64,000 bases of DNA, taken from NCBI GenBank assembly GCA_002238725.1, contig MPMX01000012.1, positions 1 through 64,000 of the forward strand. Reading direction: 5' to 3'. The notes below the pieces were generated by a model that was not told the origin of the DNA, made no database searches, and saw only the letters and a list, made by a program, of their open reading frames with translations. This document shows, piece by piece, positions 8,484-16,990 of this stretch (positions are counted from its first letter, which is position 1; the number at the start of each line of letters is the position of its first letter). A program made the position numbers and the translations under genes. The stretch is from Rhodospirillaceae bacterium bin65. GTDB lineage: Bacteria; Pseudomonadota; Alphaproteobacteria; Bin65.

Positions 8484-9647
8484 ATGATCGGGCGGAGGAT
8501 CGAGAAGCCGGGCTGCCTCGCTCTCGCCGTCTTCGGCGTGATCGCGCCGATGGTTTTCCCCGCGTATGTCCAGCAGATCGCCATGCTCTGGATCATGATC
8601 GTGTTCGCGCTGACCTGGGACACGATGGGCGGCCAGATGGGCTACAACTCGCTGGGCAACATCTTCTTTTTCGGCGCCGGCATGTATATCGCCGCGGTCT
8701 GCCAGATCTGGCCCTGGTACGATGTCGGCCAGTACACCGATCCGTCGGGCATCCTGACCACGTCCTTTACACCGGACCAGTATTTCCTCGGCCTCGCGCT
8801 CGGTGTCGTGCTGGCCGCGCTCGGCTCGGTCGTGCTCGCCGTCGTCTTCGGCCTGATCGTGTTCGGCTTGCGCGGCCCTTATTTCGCCATCGGCACCCTC
8901 GGCCTGGCGATCGCCGCCGGCGAGCTGATCGGCGCCTGGGACTGGGTCGGCGGCGGCGGCGGCATCCGGCTGCCGGTCTTCCCGTCGGGCACTGACGCCG
9001 ATCCGCTGTTCCGCGTGCCGTTCGGCGACATCCAGTCGGCCGACCTGCAAGGCGTTTTCTTCTACTGGACCTGTTTCGCGCTAGCGGTACTGACCTTCCT
9101 CTTCCTGCGCTGGCTCTACCGCACCCGCTTCGGCCTGATGCTGAACGCGATCCGCGACGACGAGGCCAAGGCCGAGGCGCTCGGCGTGCGGACCCAGCTC
9201 TACAAGACGGTCGCCTGGTCGATTTCCGCCTTCTTCCTCGGCATTTCCGGCGCCCTGTTCGGCAACATCATCGGCTTCATGGAGCCGCTGGAGGTTGCCT
9301 TCCCGACCGTCACCTTCGGCATCTTCATGGTGCTGATGGCGCTGCTGGGCGGCAAGGGCACGCTGTGGGGGCCGGTGATCGGCGCCACCCTGTTCCACAT
9401 CATCAAGGAAGTCACCTGGACCCATCTGCTGGGCTGGCAGTGGGTCGTGCTCGGCCTGCTGATCGTCGTCACGGTCGTGTTCTTCCAGCAGGGCATCGTC
9501 GGCTGGCTCCAGGAGAAGCGGCCCGAATGGTTCGGCATCGAAGTCGACCGGGGGACCGCCGGCCAGCGTGTCGATGCAGCCGCAGCCGACGGGCTCGACG
9601 CGGTACTCGATACCGGCGAGGACGCTGCCGGAGAGGGCGTCCGATGA
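8484..9647 (+). CDS. Branched-chain amino acid-type ABC transporter permease (LivM-like)
   Basis: The second membrane subunit of the importer, 387 residues. It has LivM signatures: GQMGYNSLGNIFFFGAGMYI near the N-terminus, LRGPYFAIGTLGLAIAAGEL in the middle, and the coupling-loop segment NAIRDDEAKAEALGVRTQLYK. The cytoplasmic C-terminal tail (about 40 residues, acidic and alanine-rich, after WFGIEVDRG) is longer than in E. coli LivM. Its stop codon overlaps the start of the LivG-like gene as ATGA, so translation is probably coupled. Confidence 0.88.
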   Translation: MIGRRIEKPGCLALAVFGVIAPMVFPAYVQQIAMLWIMIVFALTWDTMGGQMGYNSLGNIFFFGAGMYIAAVCQIWPWYDVGQYTDPSGILTTSFTPDQYFLGLALGVVLAALGSVVLAVVFGLIVFGLRGPYFAIGTLGLAIAAGELIGAWDWVGGGGGIRLPVFPSGTDADPLFRVPFGDIQSADLQGVFFYWTCFALAVLTFLFLRWLYRTRFGLMLNAIRDDEAKAEALGVRTQLYKTVAWSISAFFLGISGALFGNIIGFMEPLEVAFPTVTFGIFMVLMALLGGKGTLWGPVIGATLFHIIKEVTWTHLLGWQWVVLGLLIVVTVVFFQQGIVGWLQEKRPEWFGIEVDRGTAGQRVDAAAADGLDAVLDTGEDAAGEGVR

Positions 9648-10387
9648 GCGCGCTGATCGAAGTCGCGGATGTCAGCAAATCGTTCGGCGGCGTCGTCGCC
9701 AACAACGCCATCGGCCTTGGCGTCGAAGAGGGCAGCATCACCGGGCTGATCGGCCCCAACGGTTCCGGCAAGACGACCCTGTTCAACTCGATCGTCGGCT
9801 TCCATCCGATCGATTCGGGCAGCATCCGCTTCGAAGGCGTGGAAATCTCGAAAATGCGCGTGCCGCAGATCGCCCGGCTCGGCATGTTGCGCACCTTCCA
9901 GCAGACGCGGATTTTCCGGAAGCTGAACTGCGTCGAGAACATGCACGCCGCCTTGTCCCACCGCGGCGGCACCTTCCGCAGCATGTTCGCCCGCAAGTCC
10001 GGCGAGGCGGAGGAACGGGCGGAGGGCCTGCTCGATTTCGTCGGCCTCTACCAGAAGCGCAAGCTGCGCGCCGGCGACCTCTCGTTCGGCCAGCAGAAGC
10101 TGCTCGAATTCGCCATGGCGCTGATGAACGAGCCCAAGGTCCTGCTGCTCGACGAGCCGACCGCCGGCATCAACCCGACCCTGATCAACGGCCTGATCGA
10201 CCGCCTGCGCCTGGCCAACGAGCAGTTCGGCGTGACCCTGTTCGTGATCGAGCACAATATGCGCGTCATCATGAACCTGGCTGAGCACATCTACTGCCTG
10301 GCCCATGGCGAACTGCTCGCCGACGGTCCGCCGGAGGCCCTGCAGAACGACCAGCGCGTCATCGACGCCTATCTGGGGGCGCACTGA
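9644..10387 (+). CDS. Branched-chain amino acid-type ABC transporter ATP-binding protein (LivG-like)
   Basis: Cytosolic ATPase subunit, 247 residues. Walker A is GPNGSGKTT, the Q-loop region is TFQQTRIF, and the signature is LSFGQQKLLEFAMAL (non-canonical LSFGQ, common in LivG). Walker B is VLLLDEPTAGINP and the switch histidine is in FVIEHNMRV. The start is the ATGA overlap with livM. Together with the LivF-like protein it forms the heterodimeric motor. It ends in an overlapping TGATG with the next gene. Confidence 0.92.
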   Translation: MSALIEVADVSKSFGGVVANNAIGLGVEEGSITGLIGPNGSGKTTLFNSIVGFHPIDSGSIRFEGVEISKMRVPQIARLGMLRTFQQTRIFRKLNCVENMHAALSHRGGTFRSMFARKSGEAEERAEGLLDFVGLYQKRKLRAGDLSFGQQKLLEFAMALMNEPKVLLLDEPTAGINPTLINGLIDRLRLANEQFGVTLFVIEHNMRVIMNLAEHIYCLAHGELLADGPPEALQNDQRVIDAYLGAH

Positions 10388-11271
10388 TGGCCGGAAACGC
10401 CACGGGTCCGGACGGCAAACGGACGAAAGGCTATGGCGCCGGTTCGGTCGACACGGTCATCTCGGTCGAGGATGTCGTCCGCGAGGTCCAGAAGATCGCG
10501 GAGGAGGGGCCGAAGGCCGAAGAGCTGGCGGCGCTGGCCAACAACGACCCGTTCCTTTCCATCGACACGCTGTGCGCCGGCTACGGCAAGATGGAGATCC
10601 TGCACGATTTCCACCTCCATGTCGGCAAGGGCCAGTCGCTGTGCCTGATCGGGCCGAACGGCGCCGGCAAGTCGACCGTCCTCCACTCGATCTTCGGCTT
10701 CACCAACATTTTTTCCGGCGCGATCACCACCGACGGCGCCGAGAAACGGGACGTCACGCGGCTCGGCTCCAGCGATAAACTGAAGAACGCCGGCATTGCC
10801 TACATCCTGCAGGACAAGTCCGTCTTTCCGGACATGACCGTCGAGGAAAATCTCTGGATGGGCGGCTACCTGATGCCGAACCCGGCCGACGCCCGGCGCG
10901 CGGCCGAGAGGGTTTTCGAGAAATACGACCGGCTGGCCGCCCGGCGAAAACATCCGGCCAAGGTGCTATCCGGCGGCGAGCGGCGCCTGCTGGAAATTTC
11001 GCGCGCGCTGGTGATGAACCCGGAAGTGCTTCTGGTCGACGAGCCCTCGATCGGCCTGGAGCCGCGCTTCATCGACATGGTGTTCGAAATCCTCGACGAC
11101 CTCCAGCGCGGCGAGGGCAAGACCATCGTCATGGTGGAGCAGAACGCCAAGAAGGGCCTGGAATTCGCCGATATCGGCTATGTCCTGGTCTCCGGCCGCC
11201 TCGCCATGGCCGGCCCGGGCAAGACATTGCTGGAGAACCCGGAAGTCGGCCGACTGTTCCTCGGCGGGTGA
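10387..11271 (+). CDS. Branched-chain amino acid-type ABC transporter ATP-binding protein (LivF-like) with N-terminal extension
   Basis: The second ATPase subunit, 294 residues. The ABC domain begins only near residue 58 (FLSIDTLCAGYGKMEIL), with Walker A GPNGAGKST, signature LSGGERRLLEISRAL, Walker B VLLVDEPSIGLEP and H-loop MVEQNAKK. The first 57 or so residues (charged; VISVEDVVREVQKIAEEGPK predicted helical) are absent from E. coli LivF, which is about 237 residues. A later in-frame start would trim this, but the ATG overlapping the livG stop (TGATG) supports the long form. The role of the extension is unknown. Confidence 0.88.
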   Translation: MAGNATGPDGKRTKGYGAGSVDTVISVEDVVREVQKIAEEGPKAEELAALANNDPFLSIDTLCAGYGKMEILHDFHLHVGKGQSLCLIGPNGAGKSTVLHSIFGFTNIFSGAITTDGAEKRDVTRLGSSDKLKNAGIAYILQDKSVFPDMTVEENLWMGGYLMPNPADARRAAERVFEKYDRLAARRKHPAKVLSGGERRLLEISRALVMNPEVLLVDEPSIGLEPRFIDMVFEILDDLQRGEGKTIVMVEQNAKKGLEFADIGYVLVSGRLAMAGPGKTLLENPEVGRLFLGG

Positions 11272-11295
11272 CGGCCCGCCCGCCGTGCGGATGGC

Positions 11296-11706
11296 TCAGG
11301 AGCGCGCCGGGACGATGAAGCGGCATTTCGGACCGGACGCGCGGCTGAGCTTGCGGTCCAGCGTCAGGAGCGGGCAGCCGAGCGCTTCGGCCAGCGCCAC
11401 ATACCAGGCGTCGTAGACGGTCAGGTTGCTGCGCAGTTCCCAAGCGCGGCGGGCGAACGGGGCGAAGGGAAACAGTTCGATGGCCAGTCCAAGCAGATCG
11501 GCGTGGGCGCCGTTTGCCTCGGTCCGGGAGATCGCGTTCGTCCGCTCGAGCCGGCGCAAGATATTGGCGGCTTCCGCCAGCACCAGTTCCGGCGCGGCCA
11601 GCGCATCCCCGGTGATCGCCGATTCCGCCCATCTGCCGTCCGGACCGGTATCGATCAACGCTGCGACGACCACGGACGCATCGACCGCGGCGACCGCGGC
11701 GCTCAC
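11296..11706 (-). CDS. PIN-domain ribonuclease toxin (VapC family)
   Basis: 136 residues with the acidic PIN active site: D near residue 9 (VDASVVVAAL), E near 43 (ELVLAEAANIL), D near 98 (VYDAWYVALAE) and D near 117 (PLLTLDRKLSRA). PIN toxins of VapBC/FitAB type cleave tRNA or other RNAs when the antitoxin is degraded. It overlaps the antitoxin gene by four bases (ATGA), so the pair is translationally coupled. The target RNA cannot be predicted from sequence. Confidence 0.88.
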   Translation of the reverse strand: MSAAVAAVDASVVVAALIDTGPDGRWAESAITGDALAAPELVLAEAANILRRLERTNAISRTEANGAHADLLGLAIELFPFAPFARRAWELRSNLTVYDAWYVALAEALGCPLLTLDRKLSRASGPKCRFIVPARS

Positions 11707-11939
11707 CTGCGGTCCGCGTCCCGGGCTTGCAGAATGGCCGACCGCGGCACAGAGGCGCCGGCTGCCGCCTTGCGCCGGCGCACGTCCCGGAGCCAGAGAT
11801 CGACGGACGGACGGGAAGCGATTCGCTCCAACTCGCAGCGCAGGAACTCCTGCATGGATTGGCGGCGCGCCGCCGCGCGCAACGCCAGCTCGTCGCGAAC
11901 TTCTTCGGCAACGCCCCGTATCGTGATTTGAACCGGCAT
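11703..11939 (-). CDS. FitA/VapB-type ribbon-helix-helix antitoxin
   Basis: A 78-residue protein whose N-terminus is a ribbon-helix-helix DNA-binding domain (VQITIRGVAEEVRDELALRA). It is followed by the FitA-like segment RRQSMQEFLRCELERIA and a basic tail that would wrap the PIN toxin. It is expected to neutralise the toxin and, with it, to repress the operon by binding the perfect inverted repeat just upstream (11944-11972). Confidence 0.85.
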   Translation of the reverse strand: MPVQITIRGVAEEVRDELALRAAARRQSMQEFLRCELERIASRPSVDLWLRDVRRRKAAAGASVPRSAILQARDADRR

Positions 11940-11943
11940 GAAT

Positions 11944-11972
11944 GCATTATGCTGTTATAATCAGCATAATGC
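11944..11972 (-). promoter_or_regulatory. Operator/promoter of the toxin-antitoxin pair (perfect inverted repeat)
   Basis: GCATTATGCTG (11944-11954), a 7-base AT spacer TTATAAT, then the exact reverse complement CAGCATAATGC (11962-11972). It ends four bases upstream of the antitoxin start codon and is the most AT-rich sequence in the neighbourhood. This is what autoregulated VapBC/FitAB operators look like; the spacer contains a -10-like sequence. Confidence 0.7.
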
Positions 11973-12019
11973 AAGCAACTCTCGAAAGCCCACCGGCTGC
12001 GGACGTGCGGCAACTGCAA

Positions 12020-12037
12020 GGCGCTCACACCAGCGCC
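12020..12037 (-). terminator. Short hairpin at the end of the Mrp operon
   Basis: GGCGCT and AGCGCC (12020-12025, 12032-12037) form a perfect 6-bp stem that spans the stop codon of the last Mrp gene. Only a weak T-rich stretch follows, so termination there is uncertain. Confidence 0.3.
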
Positions 12038-13785
12038 AGGACCAGATAGACCGCCATCAGGATAAGGATCAGGCCGACCATACCGGCGGTCTGCCAGGTG
12101 CGGGCCAGCCGGCTCTGCGGCCCAGCGAACTGGAGCAGCCGGTTGTGGCCGCGGTGCAAAAACCGGCCGATCAGTGCGAACACGCCGATTTGCACCTTCC
12201 CGCCCTGCAGGCCGAATTCCCGCGCCACCGCCGTGCCGAACTTCCGGTAGAACCAGTCGATATCGAGGCTGATCGTGAGCGTGCGCTTCATCAGCGGCAG
12301 CAGCAGGAAGAAGGCGAGGCCGCTGAACAGCAGGAGCTGGAACATCGTCACGACGTGTTCGGCCGTGTAAGGCACATAGCTGACCGGGTAGGGCAGGATG
12401 GCGTAGAGCGGATCGGGCCAGACGCCGAGGAAGATGCACAGGAAGGCGAACAGGACCATCGCGCCGCGCATGCTGCGCGGCGGTTCCGGCGGCCGCAGGC
12501 CGCTGTCCTTCTGGAAGAACACGAACCAGGGGAACTTGATCCCGGCATGGAGGAACACGCCGGCTGAAGCCGCCATCAACGCGAGCCAGACCCAGAGCAG
12601 ATGCTGTTCCGCCGCGGACGACGAGATCATCGACTTGGAGATGAAGCCCGAGGTGAAGGGGAAGCTGGAAATCGAGAGGGCGCCGATGGTGCCGCAGATC
12701 ATCGTGAGCGGCATGGTGCGGAACAGGCCGCCCAGATCGGTGCATTTGCGCTTGCCGGTCATGTAAAGGACCGAGCCGGCGGACATCAGCAGCAGCGCCT
12801 TATAGATGATGTGGGTGAAGGCGTGGGAGGCCGCGCCGTTGAGCGCGAGCCGGTTGAATTCCGGATCGGCGCTGCCGGCGAGGCCGATGCCGCACACCAT
12901 GAAGCCGACCTGGTTGACGATCGAATAGGCCAGGATGCGCCGCATGTCGTTTTCCAGCAACGCATAGATGATGCCGTAGAAGATCATGTAAAGGCCGACC
13001 CAGATCAGCAGTTCCATGCCTGGAAATCCGCGGATCAGTACGAACACGGCCGTCTTGGTCGTGAAGGCCGACAGGAAGACCATGCCGCTCCACGAGGTTT
13101 CGGGATAGGCGTCGGGCAGCCAGGCCGATAAGGGCGGCGCGCCGGCGTTGATCAGGAAGCCGATCAGGATCAGCCAGGTGCCGGGCCGGTCGAAACCGAG
13201 GATGTTCTGAATAGCGTCGCCGCCGAAGGCAATCGACTGCGTGGCGACGATGTAGTCGGCGATCCCCGCCATCAGGATAACGCCGCCGAGCAGGTGGATC
13301 GCGGCATAGCGCAGACCTGCGGCCCGCGCCCCGACCGTCGCCGCCGACCAGATCACCAGCGTCGACCCGATCGCCATGATCTCCCAGAAGATGAAGACCG
13401 AGATAAGATCGCCGGCGAAGGCGACGCCGAGCGCCGCGCCGGCATAGCAATAGGCGGCCGCCAGTTCGGTCGTCCGTTTCTGCGGCAGGGCGAACAGGCC
13501 GCCGGCAAAGGCCATGACGGTGAAGACCGTGCCGAACAACCGGGCCAGCCGGTCGCCGCGCACAAGTTCGAGGTCGAACGCACCGGGTTTCAGGTCGGCG
13601 CCCGGGAACATCCAGGCCAGGTCGAGCAAGTGCAGCTTAAGGTGAACACCGTCCGGGATCTGCCAGACCCACCACAGCGCCAGCAGCGGCGCGCCGAGGA
13701 TCAGACCTTGCCGCAGCCGCGGCCCGGCCATCGGCAGCAGCAGGCCGGCGGCGATCAGGATCAGGCCGGGCGGGAGGCTACTCAT
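12025..13785 (-). CDS. Extra MrpD-like antiporter subunit (proton-conducting transporter family)
   Basis: A 586-residue polytopic membrane protein of the NuoL/M/N-MrpA/D family (Proton_antipo_M). The TM5 glutamate is present (FIFWEIMAIGSTLVIW), as is the TM8 lysine region (FLSAFTTKTAVFVLIRG). Where family members have a TM7 lysine followed by PxHxWLPxA, this protein has FLINAGAPPLSAWLPDAYPE: Lys is replaced by Asn and His by Ser. It also has a longer C-terminus (about 100 residues). It is the last gene of the operon and overlaps the 89-residue gene before it. I infer an accessory or regulatory half-channel rather than a standard pump module. Confidence 0.85.
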   Translation of the reverse strand: MSSLPPGLILIAAGLLLPMAGPRLRQGLILGAPLLALWWVWQIPDGVHLKLHLLDLAWMFPGADLKPGAFDLELVRGDRLARLFGTVFTVMAFAGGLFALPQKRTTELAAAYCYAGAALGVAFAGDLISVFIFWEIMAIGSTLVIWSAATVGARAAGLRYAAIHLLGGVILMAGIADYIVATQSIAFGGDAIQNILGFDRPGTWLILIGFLINAGAPPLSAWLPDAYPETSWSGMVFLSAFTTKTAVFVLIRGFPGMELLIWVGLYMIFYGIIYALLENDMRRILAYSIVNQVGFMVCGIGLAGSADPEFNRLALNGAASHAFTHIIYKALLLMSAGSVLYMTGKRKCTDLGGLFRTMPLTMICGTIGALSISSFPFTSGFISKSMISSSAAEQHLLWVWLALMAASAGVFLHAGIKFPWFVFFQKDSGLRPPEPPRSMRGAMVLFAFLCIFLGVWPDPLYAILPYPVSYVPYTAEHVVTMFQLLLFSGLAFFLLLPLMKRTLTISLDIDWFYRKFGTAVAREFGLQGGKVQIGVFALIGRFLHRGHNRLLQFAGPQSRLARTWQTAGMVGLILILMAVYLVLALV

Positions 13786-14047
13786 CGCCGTAGTAGCTGT
13801 CCGGCCGTTTGATCAGGACGCCGAGCACCTTGGCGAAGATCACCATGGCGACGCAGGCGCCGAAGCCGTAGACCCAGTAGAAGCCGAACCAGCCGTCCGG
13901 CCCGACATAGTCGTGCTTGTGGACCAGGAAGTCGGCACCGGAGAGCAACGCCAGCACGATGCCGAAGCCGATCCACAATTTGCGGATCGTCGCCGGCCGG
14001 ACCAGCCAGTGGTCGTCGGGCGGTTGCGTGGCGTGCTTTTCGTTCAT
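13778..14047 (-). CDS. Small two-TM membrane protein of the Mrp operon
   Basis: An 89-residue protein with two hydrophobic helices (LWIGFGIVLALLSGADFLV and GFYWVYGFGACVAMVIFAKVLGVLI) joined by a polar turn HKHDYVGPDG, and a charged C-terminus KRPDSYYGDE. I do not recognise a characterised family. Four-base-scale overlaps with genes on both sides tie it to the Mrp operon, between the MrpA-like and extra MrpD-like subunits. It is plausibly a small structural subunit of the complex. Confidence 0.75.
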   Translation of the reverse strand: MNEKHATQPPDDHWLVRPATIRKLWIGFGIVLALLSGADFLVHKHDYVGPDGWFGFYWVYGFGACVAMVIFAKVLGVLIKRPDSYYGDE

Positions 14048-14051
14048 CGCG

Positions 14052-15515
14052 TCAGCCTCCCACCACGGCCCGGGCGAGCGCCAGCGGCAGCTGCGGCATC
14101 AGGAACAGGATGATCGTCCCGGCCGCGGTCACGGTCAGCGCGAGTACAATGGGGAAGGGCGCCTCGCCGTGATCGTCGTGCGGCCCGCCCTCCGGCGCGG
14201 GCCGGAAGAAGGCGCGGTAGACGATGGGCAGGAAATAGCCCGCGTTGAGCAGGGTGCTGGCGAAGATCACGCAGATCGTCACGACCGACCTCGTGTCCAG
14301 GGCGCCGGACAGAAAATACCATTTGCTCACGAAGCCGGCGGTCAGCGGCAGGCCGATCATGGAGAGCGCGCCGATGCCGAAGGCCGCCATCGTCCAGGGC
14401 ATGCGCCGGCCGATGCCGTCGAGTTGGCTCACCTCGGTCTTGTGCGCCGCCGTGTAAATCGAGCCGGCGGCGAAGAACAGGGTGATCTTGCCGAAAGCAT
14501 GGGCGGCGATATGCAGGACCGCCCCGGCGACCGCCATCGGCGTAAACAGGGCGGCGGCCATGATGACGTAGGACAGCTGGCTGACCGTCGAATAGGCGAG
14601 GCGCCGCTTCAGGTTGTCGGCCTGCAGGGCGATGACGGAGGCGACGATAATGGTCGCGCCGCTGACGTAGAGCAGCCATTCCGATCCGCCGAGATTTTGC
14701 AGATAGTCGAGGCCGAAAACGTAGACGATCACCTTGACGACGGTGAACACGCCGGCCTTCACGACGGCGACGGCATGGAGCAGGGCGGAGACCGGCGTCG
14801 GCGCCACCATGGCCGCAGGCAGCCACGGATGGATCGGCATCAGGGCGGCCTTGCCGATTCCGTACATGAACAGGACCAGCAGGATCAGGCCCAGGGCATC
14901 GCTCACCCTACCCTGAAGGATGCCGCCGGGCGCGAATGTCAATGTCCCGGTCTGCTGCCAGACGATCAGGATCGCCGTGAGCAGGAATACGATCGAGGTC
15001 GAGATCAGGATGCCGAGATAGACCCGCCCGGCGCGCACGGCCTTTTCCGTGCCGGCATGGGTGACCAGCGGGTAGGTCGAAAGGGTCAGCGCCTCGTAGA
15101 AGACGAACAGGGTGAACAGGTTGGCCGAGAAGGCGAGGCCCATGGTGCTGGCGAGCGCGACGGCGAAGCAGACATAGAAGCGGGTCTGATGGCCCTCCTT
15201 GTTGCCGCGCATATAGCCAATCGAATAAACCGAGTTGACGATCCACAGGAACGACGCGACCAAGCCGAACAGCATGCCCAGCGGCTCGATGGCGAAGGCG
15301 AAGGGCACCCCCTCGACGGGTTCGGCGACATGCAGCGCCGGCGTTTCGCCGTCCAGGACAAGAACCGCCAGCAAGATATTGACGATAAACAACAAAACCG
15401 CAGTGAAGACGGTTATCGTCTCGCGCAGGTTCGGCCAGCGGCCTGACAGGGCGATCAGCCCCGCGCCGGCGAGCGGAACGAGGACCGCCAGGGCGACGAG
15501 CAGCCCGGCGTTCAT
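14052..15515 (-). CDS. MrpA/NuoL-like antiporter subunit (N-terminal MrpA module without the C-terminal domain)
   Basis: 487 residues, proton-conducting transporter family. TM5 glutamate: FVFYEALTLSTYPLV. TM7 lysine and histidine: GIGKAALMPIHPWLPAA. It continues APTPVSALLHAVAVVKAGVF, a pattern closer to MrpA/NuoL than to MrpD. The DUF4040 region that normally forms the C-terminus of MrpA is encoded separately at 17822-18487, so MrpA appears split in this cluster. ATG 15515 overlaps the stop of the preceding gene (ATGA). It probably provides one of the ion channels of the secondary Na+(K+)/H+ antiporter in the inner membrane. Confidence 0.87.
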   Translation of the reverse strand: MNAGLLVALAVLVPLAGAGLIALSGRWPNLRETITVFTAVLLFIVNILLAVLVLDGETPALHVAEPVEGVPFAFAIEPLGMLFGLVASFLWIVNSVYSIGYMRGNKEGHQTRFYVCFAVALASTMGLAFSANLFTLFVFYEALTLSTYPLVTHAGTEKAVRAGRVYLGILISTSIVFLLTAILIVWQQTGTLTFAPGGILQGRVSDALGLILLVLFMYGIGKAALMPIHPWLPAAMVAPTPVSALLHAVAVVKAGVFTVVKVIVYVFGLDYLQNLGGSEWLLYVSGATIIVASVIALQADNLKRRLAYSTVSQLSYVIMAAALFTPMAVAGAVLHIAAHAFGKITLFFAAGSIYTAAHKTEVSQLDGIGRRMPWTMAAFGIGALSMIGLPLTAGFVSKWYFLSGALDTRSVVTICVIFASTLLNAGYFLPIVYRAFFRPAPEGGPHDDHGEAPFPIVLALTVTAAGTIILFLMPQLPLALARAVVGG

Positions 15516-16990
15516 TGGACAGCGCCCATCAGGGCTGTCGCCGCCGCCCTGGCGACATCGACGTTGCCGCTGGTCTCGAGCCCAAACCAGAGGTTGGCGC
15601 CGACCATAATCCAGAGCGGAACGAGCATGGCGAGCGGCGCCTCGCCGATCCTGCCGGCGGTGCCGGGCGGATCGCGGAACCAGGCCACCTCCACGACCTT
15701 CCAGACATAGACCACCGCGAGCAGCGAGGTGAGGACGATCAGGGCGGCGACCGGCCACCAGCCCTTCTCCAGCGCCGCCAGCACCAGATACCATTTGCTG
15801 ACGAAACCGGCCGTCGGCGGCACGCCGATCAGGCTGAGGCCGCACAGCAGGAAGCCCATCATGGTCCAGGGCATCTGCCGGCCGACGCCGGCGATCGCCT
15901 CGATCCGGCAGCTGCCGAGGCGCAGGAACACGCAGCCCATGGCGAGGAACAGGCCGGCCTTGATGATCGCGTGGTTGAACATGTGCAGCAGCCCGGCCTG
16001 CAGGCCGATCGCCGTTGCAAAGGACAAGCCGAGCAGCATGTAGCCGATCTGCGCCACCGACGACCAGGCGAGCAGCCGCTTGACATTGTCCTGGTAGATC
16101 GCCACCAGCGAACAGACGACGATCCCGGCAATGGCGAGAACCAGCAGTGCCGGGCCGAGCGGCTGGTTGACGAAGCTGAACTCGAACCCGAACACGGTAA
16201 AGATGAACCGGAGCACGACGTAGAGCGACACCTTGGTCGCCGTGCCGGCGAGAAAGACACTGACCGTCGACGGCGCGTGGGCGTAGGCGTTGGGCAGCCA
16301 CAGGTGGAGCGGAAAGACCGCCAGCTTCAGCCCCATGCCGACGACGATGAAACCGAAGGCCGCGAGCACGATGCGCGATCCGGCGAGCGGCTTCAGCTGA
16401 TCCGCCAGATCGGCCATGTTGAGGGTGCCGGTCATCATGTAGAGCAGGCCGACGCCGATCAGAAAGAAGGTCGCCCCGATCGTGCCCATGACCAGATACT
16501 GGTAGGCGGCGTGCAGCGCCTTGCGGTGCCGCCCCATGCTGATCAGCGCATAGGACGACAGGGACGAGATTTCGAGGAACACGAAGACGTTGAAGGCGTC
16601 GCCGGTGATCGTGATGCCAAGCAGGCCGGCAAGGCACAGCAGATACATCACATAGAACAGCCCGATCTGCCGTTCCGGCAGTTCGCTGTCGATGCTGCGC
16701 AGGGCATAGGGCGCAACGACCGCGCCGATGGCGGCGACGATGACCAGGATAAAGCCGTTCAGCCGGTCGACGACATATTCGATGCCCCAGGGCGCGACCC
16801 AGTTGCCGAGCTGATAGCGGATCGTGCCGCCGTCGAGCACCTGGTGCAGCAGCAGGACCGCGATGGCGAGGCACAGCCAGCTTACCAGCGTTGCGATCAG
16901 CCAGCAGGCGAGAGCATGACGCACGAGCAGGCACAGGGGCGCGGCGATCAACGGCAGGATCACCTGCAATATGGGCAGATGGTCCGCCAT
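15512..16990 (-). CDS. mrpD: Mrp Na+/H+ antiporter subunit D
   Basis: 492 residues with about 14 hydrophobic segments. It carries the TM5 glutamate (NVFVFLEISSLSSYALISM) and the TM7 motif GLKLAVFPLHLWLPNAYAHA with Lys and His in place. The TM8 lysine is in STVSVFLAGTATKVSLYVVL. All residues thought to carry protons in MrpD and NuoM/N are therefore present. It follows mrpC with an overlapping start/stop (16990), the usual Mrp order. Confidence 0.9.
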   Translation of the reverse strand: MADHLPILQVILPLIAAPLCLLVRHALACWLIATLVSWLCLAIAVLLLHQVLDGGTIRYQLGNWVAPWGIEYVVDRLNGFILVIVAAIGAVVAPYALRSIDSELPERQIGLFYVMYLLCLAGLLGITITGDAFNVFVFLEISSLSSYALISMGRHRKALHAAYQYLVMGTIGATFFLIGVGLLYMMTGTLNMADLADQLKPLAGSRIVLAAFGFIVVGMGLKLAVFPLHLWLPNAYAHAPSTVSVFLAGTATKVSLYVVLRFIFTVFGFEFSFVNQPLGPALLVLAIAGIVVCSLVAIYQDNVKRLLAWSSVAQIGYMLLGLSFATAIGLQAGLLHMFNHAIIKAGLFLAMGCVFLRLGSCRIEAIAGVGRQMPWTMMGFLLCGLSLIGVPPTAGFVSKWYLVLAALEKGWWPVAALIVLTSLLAVVYVWKVVEVAWFRDPPGTAGRIGEAPLAMLVPLWIMVGANLWFGLETSGNVDVARAAATALMGAVQ

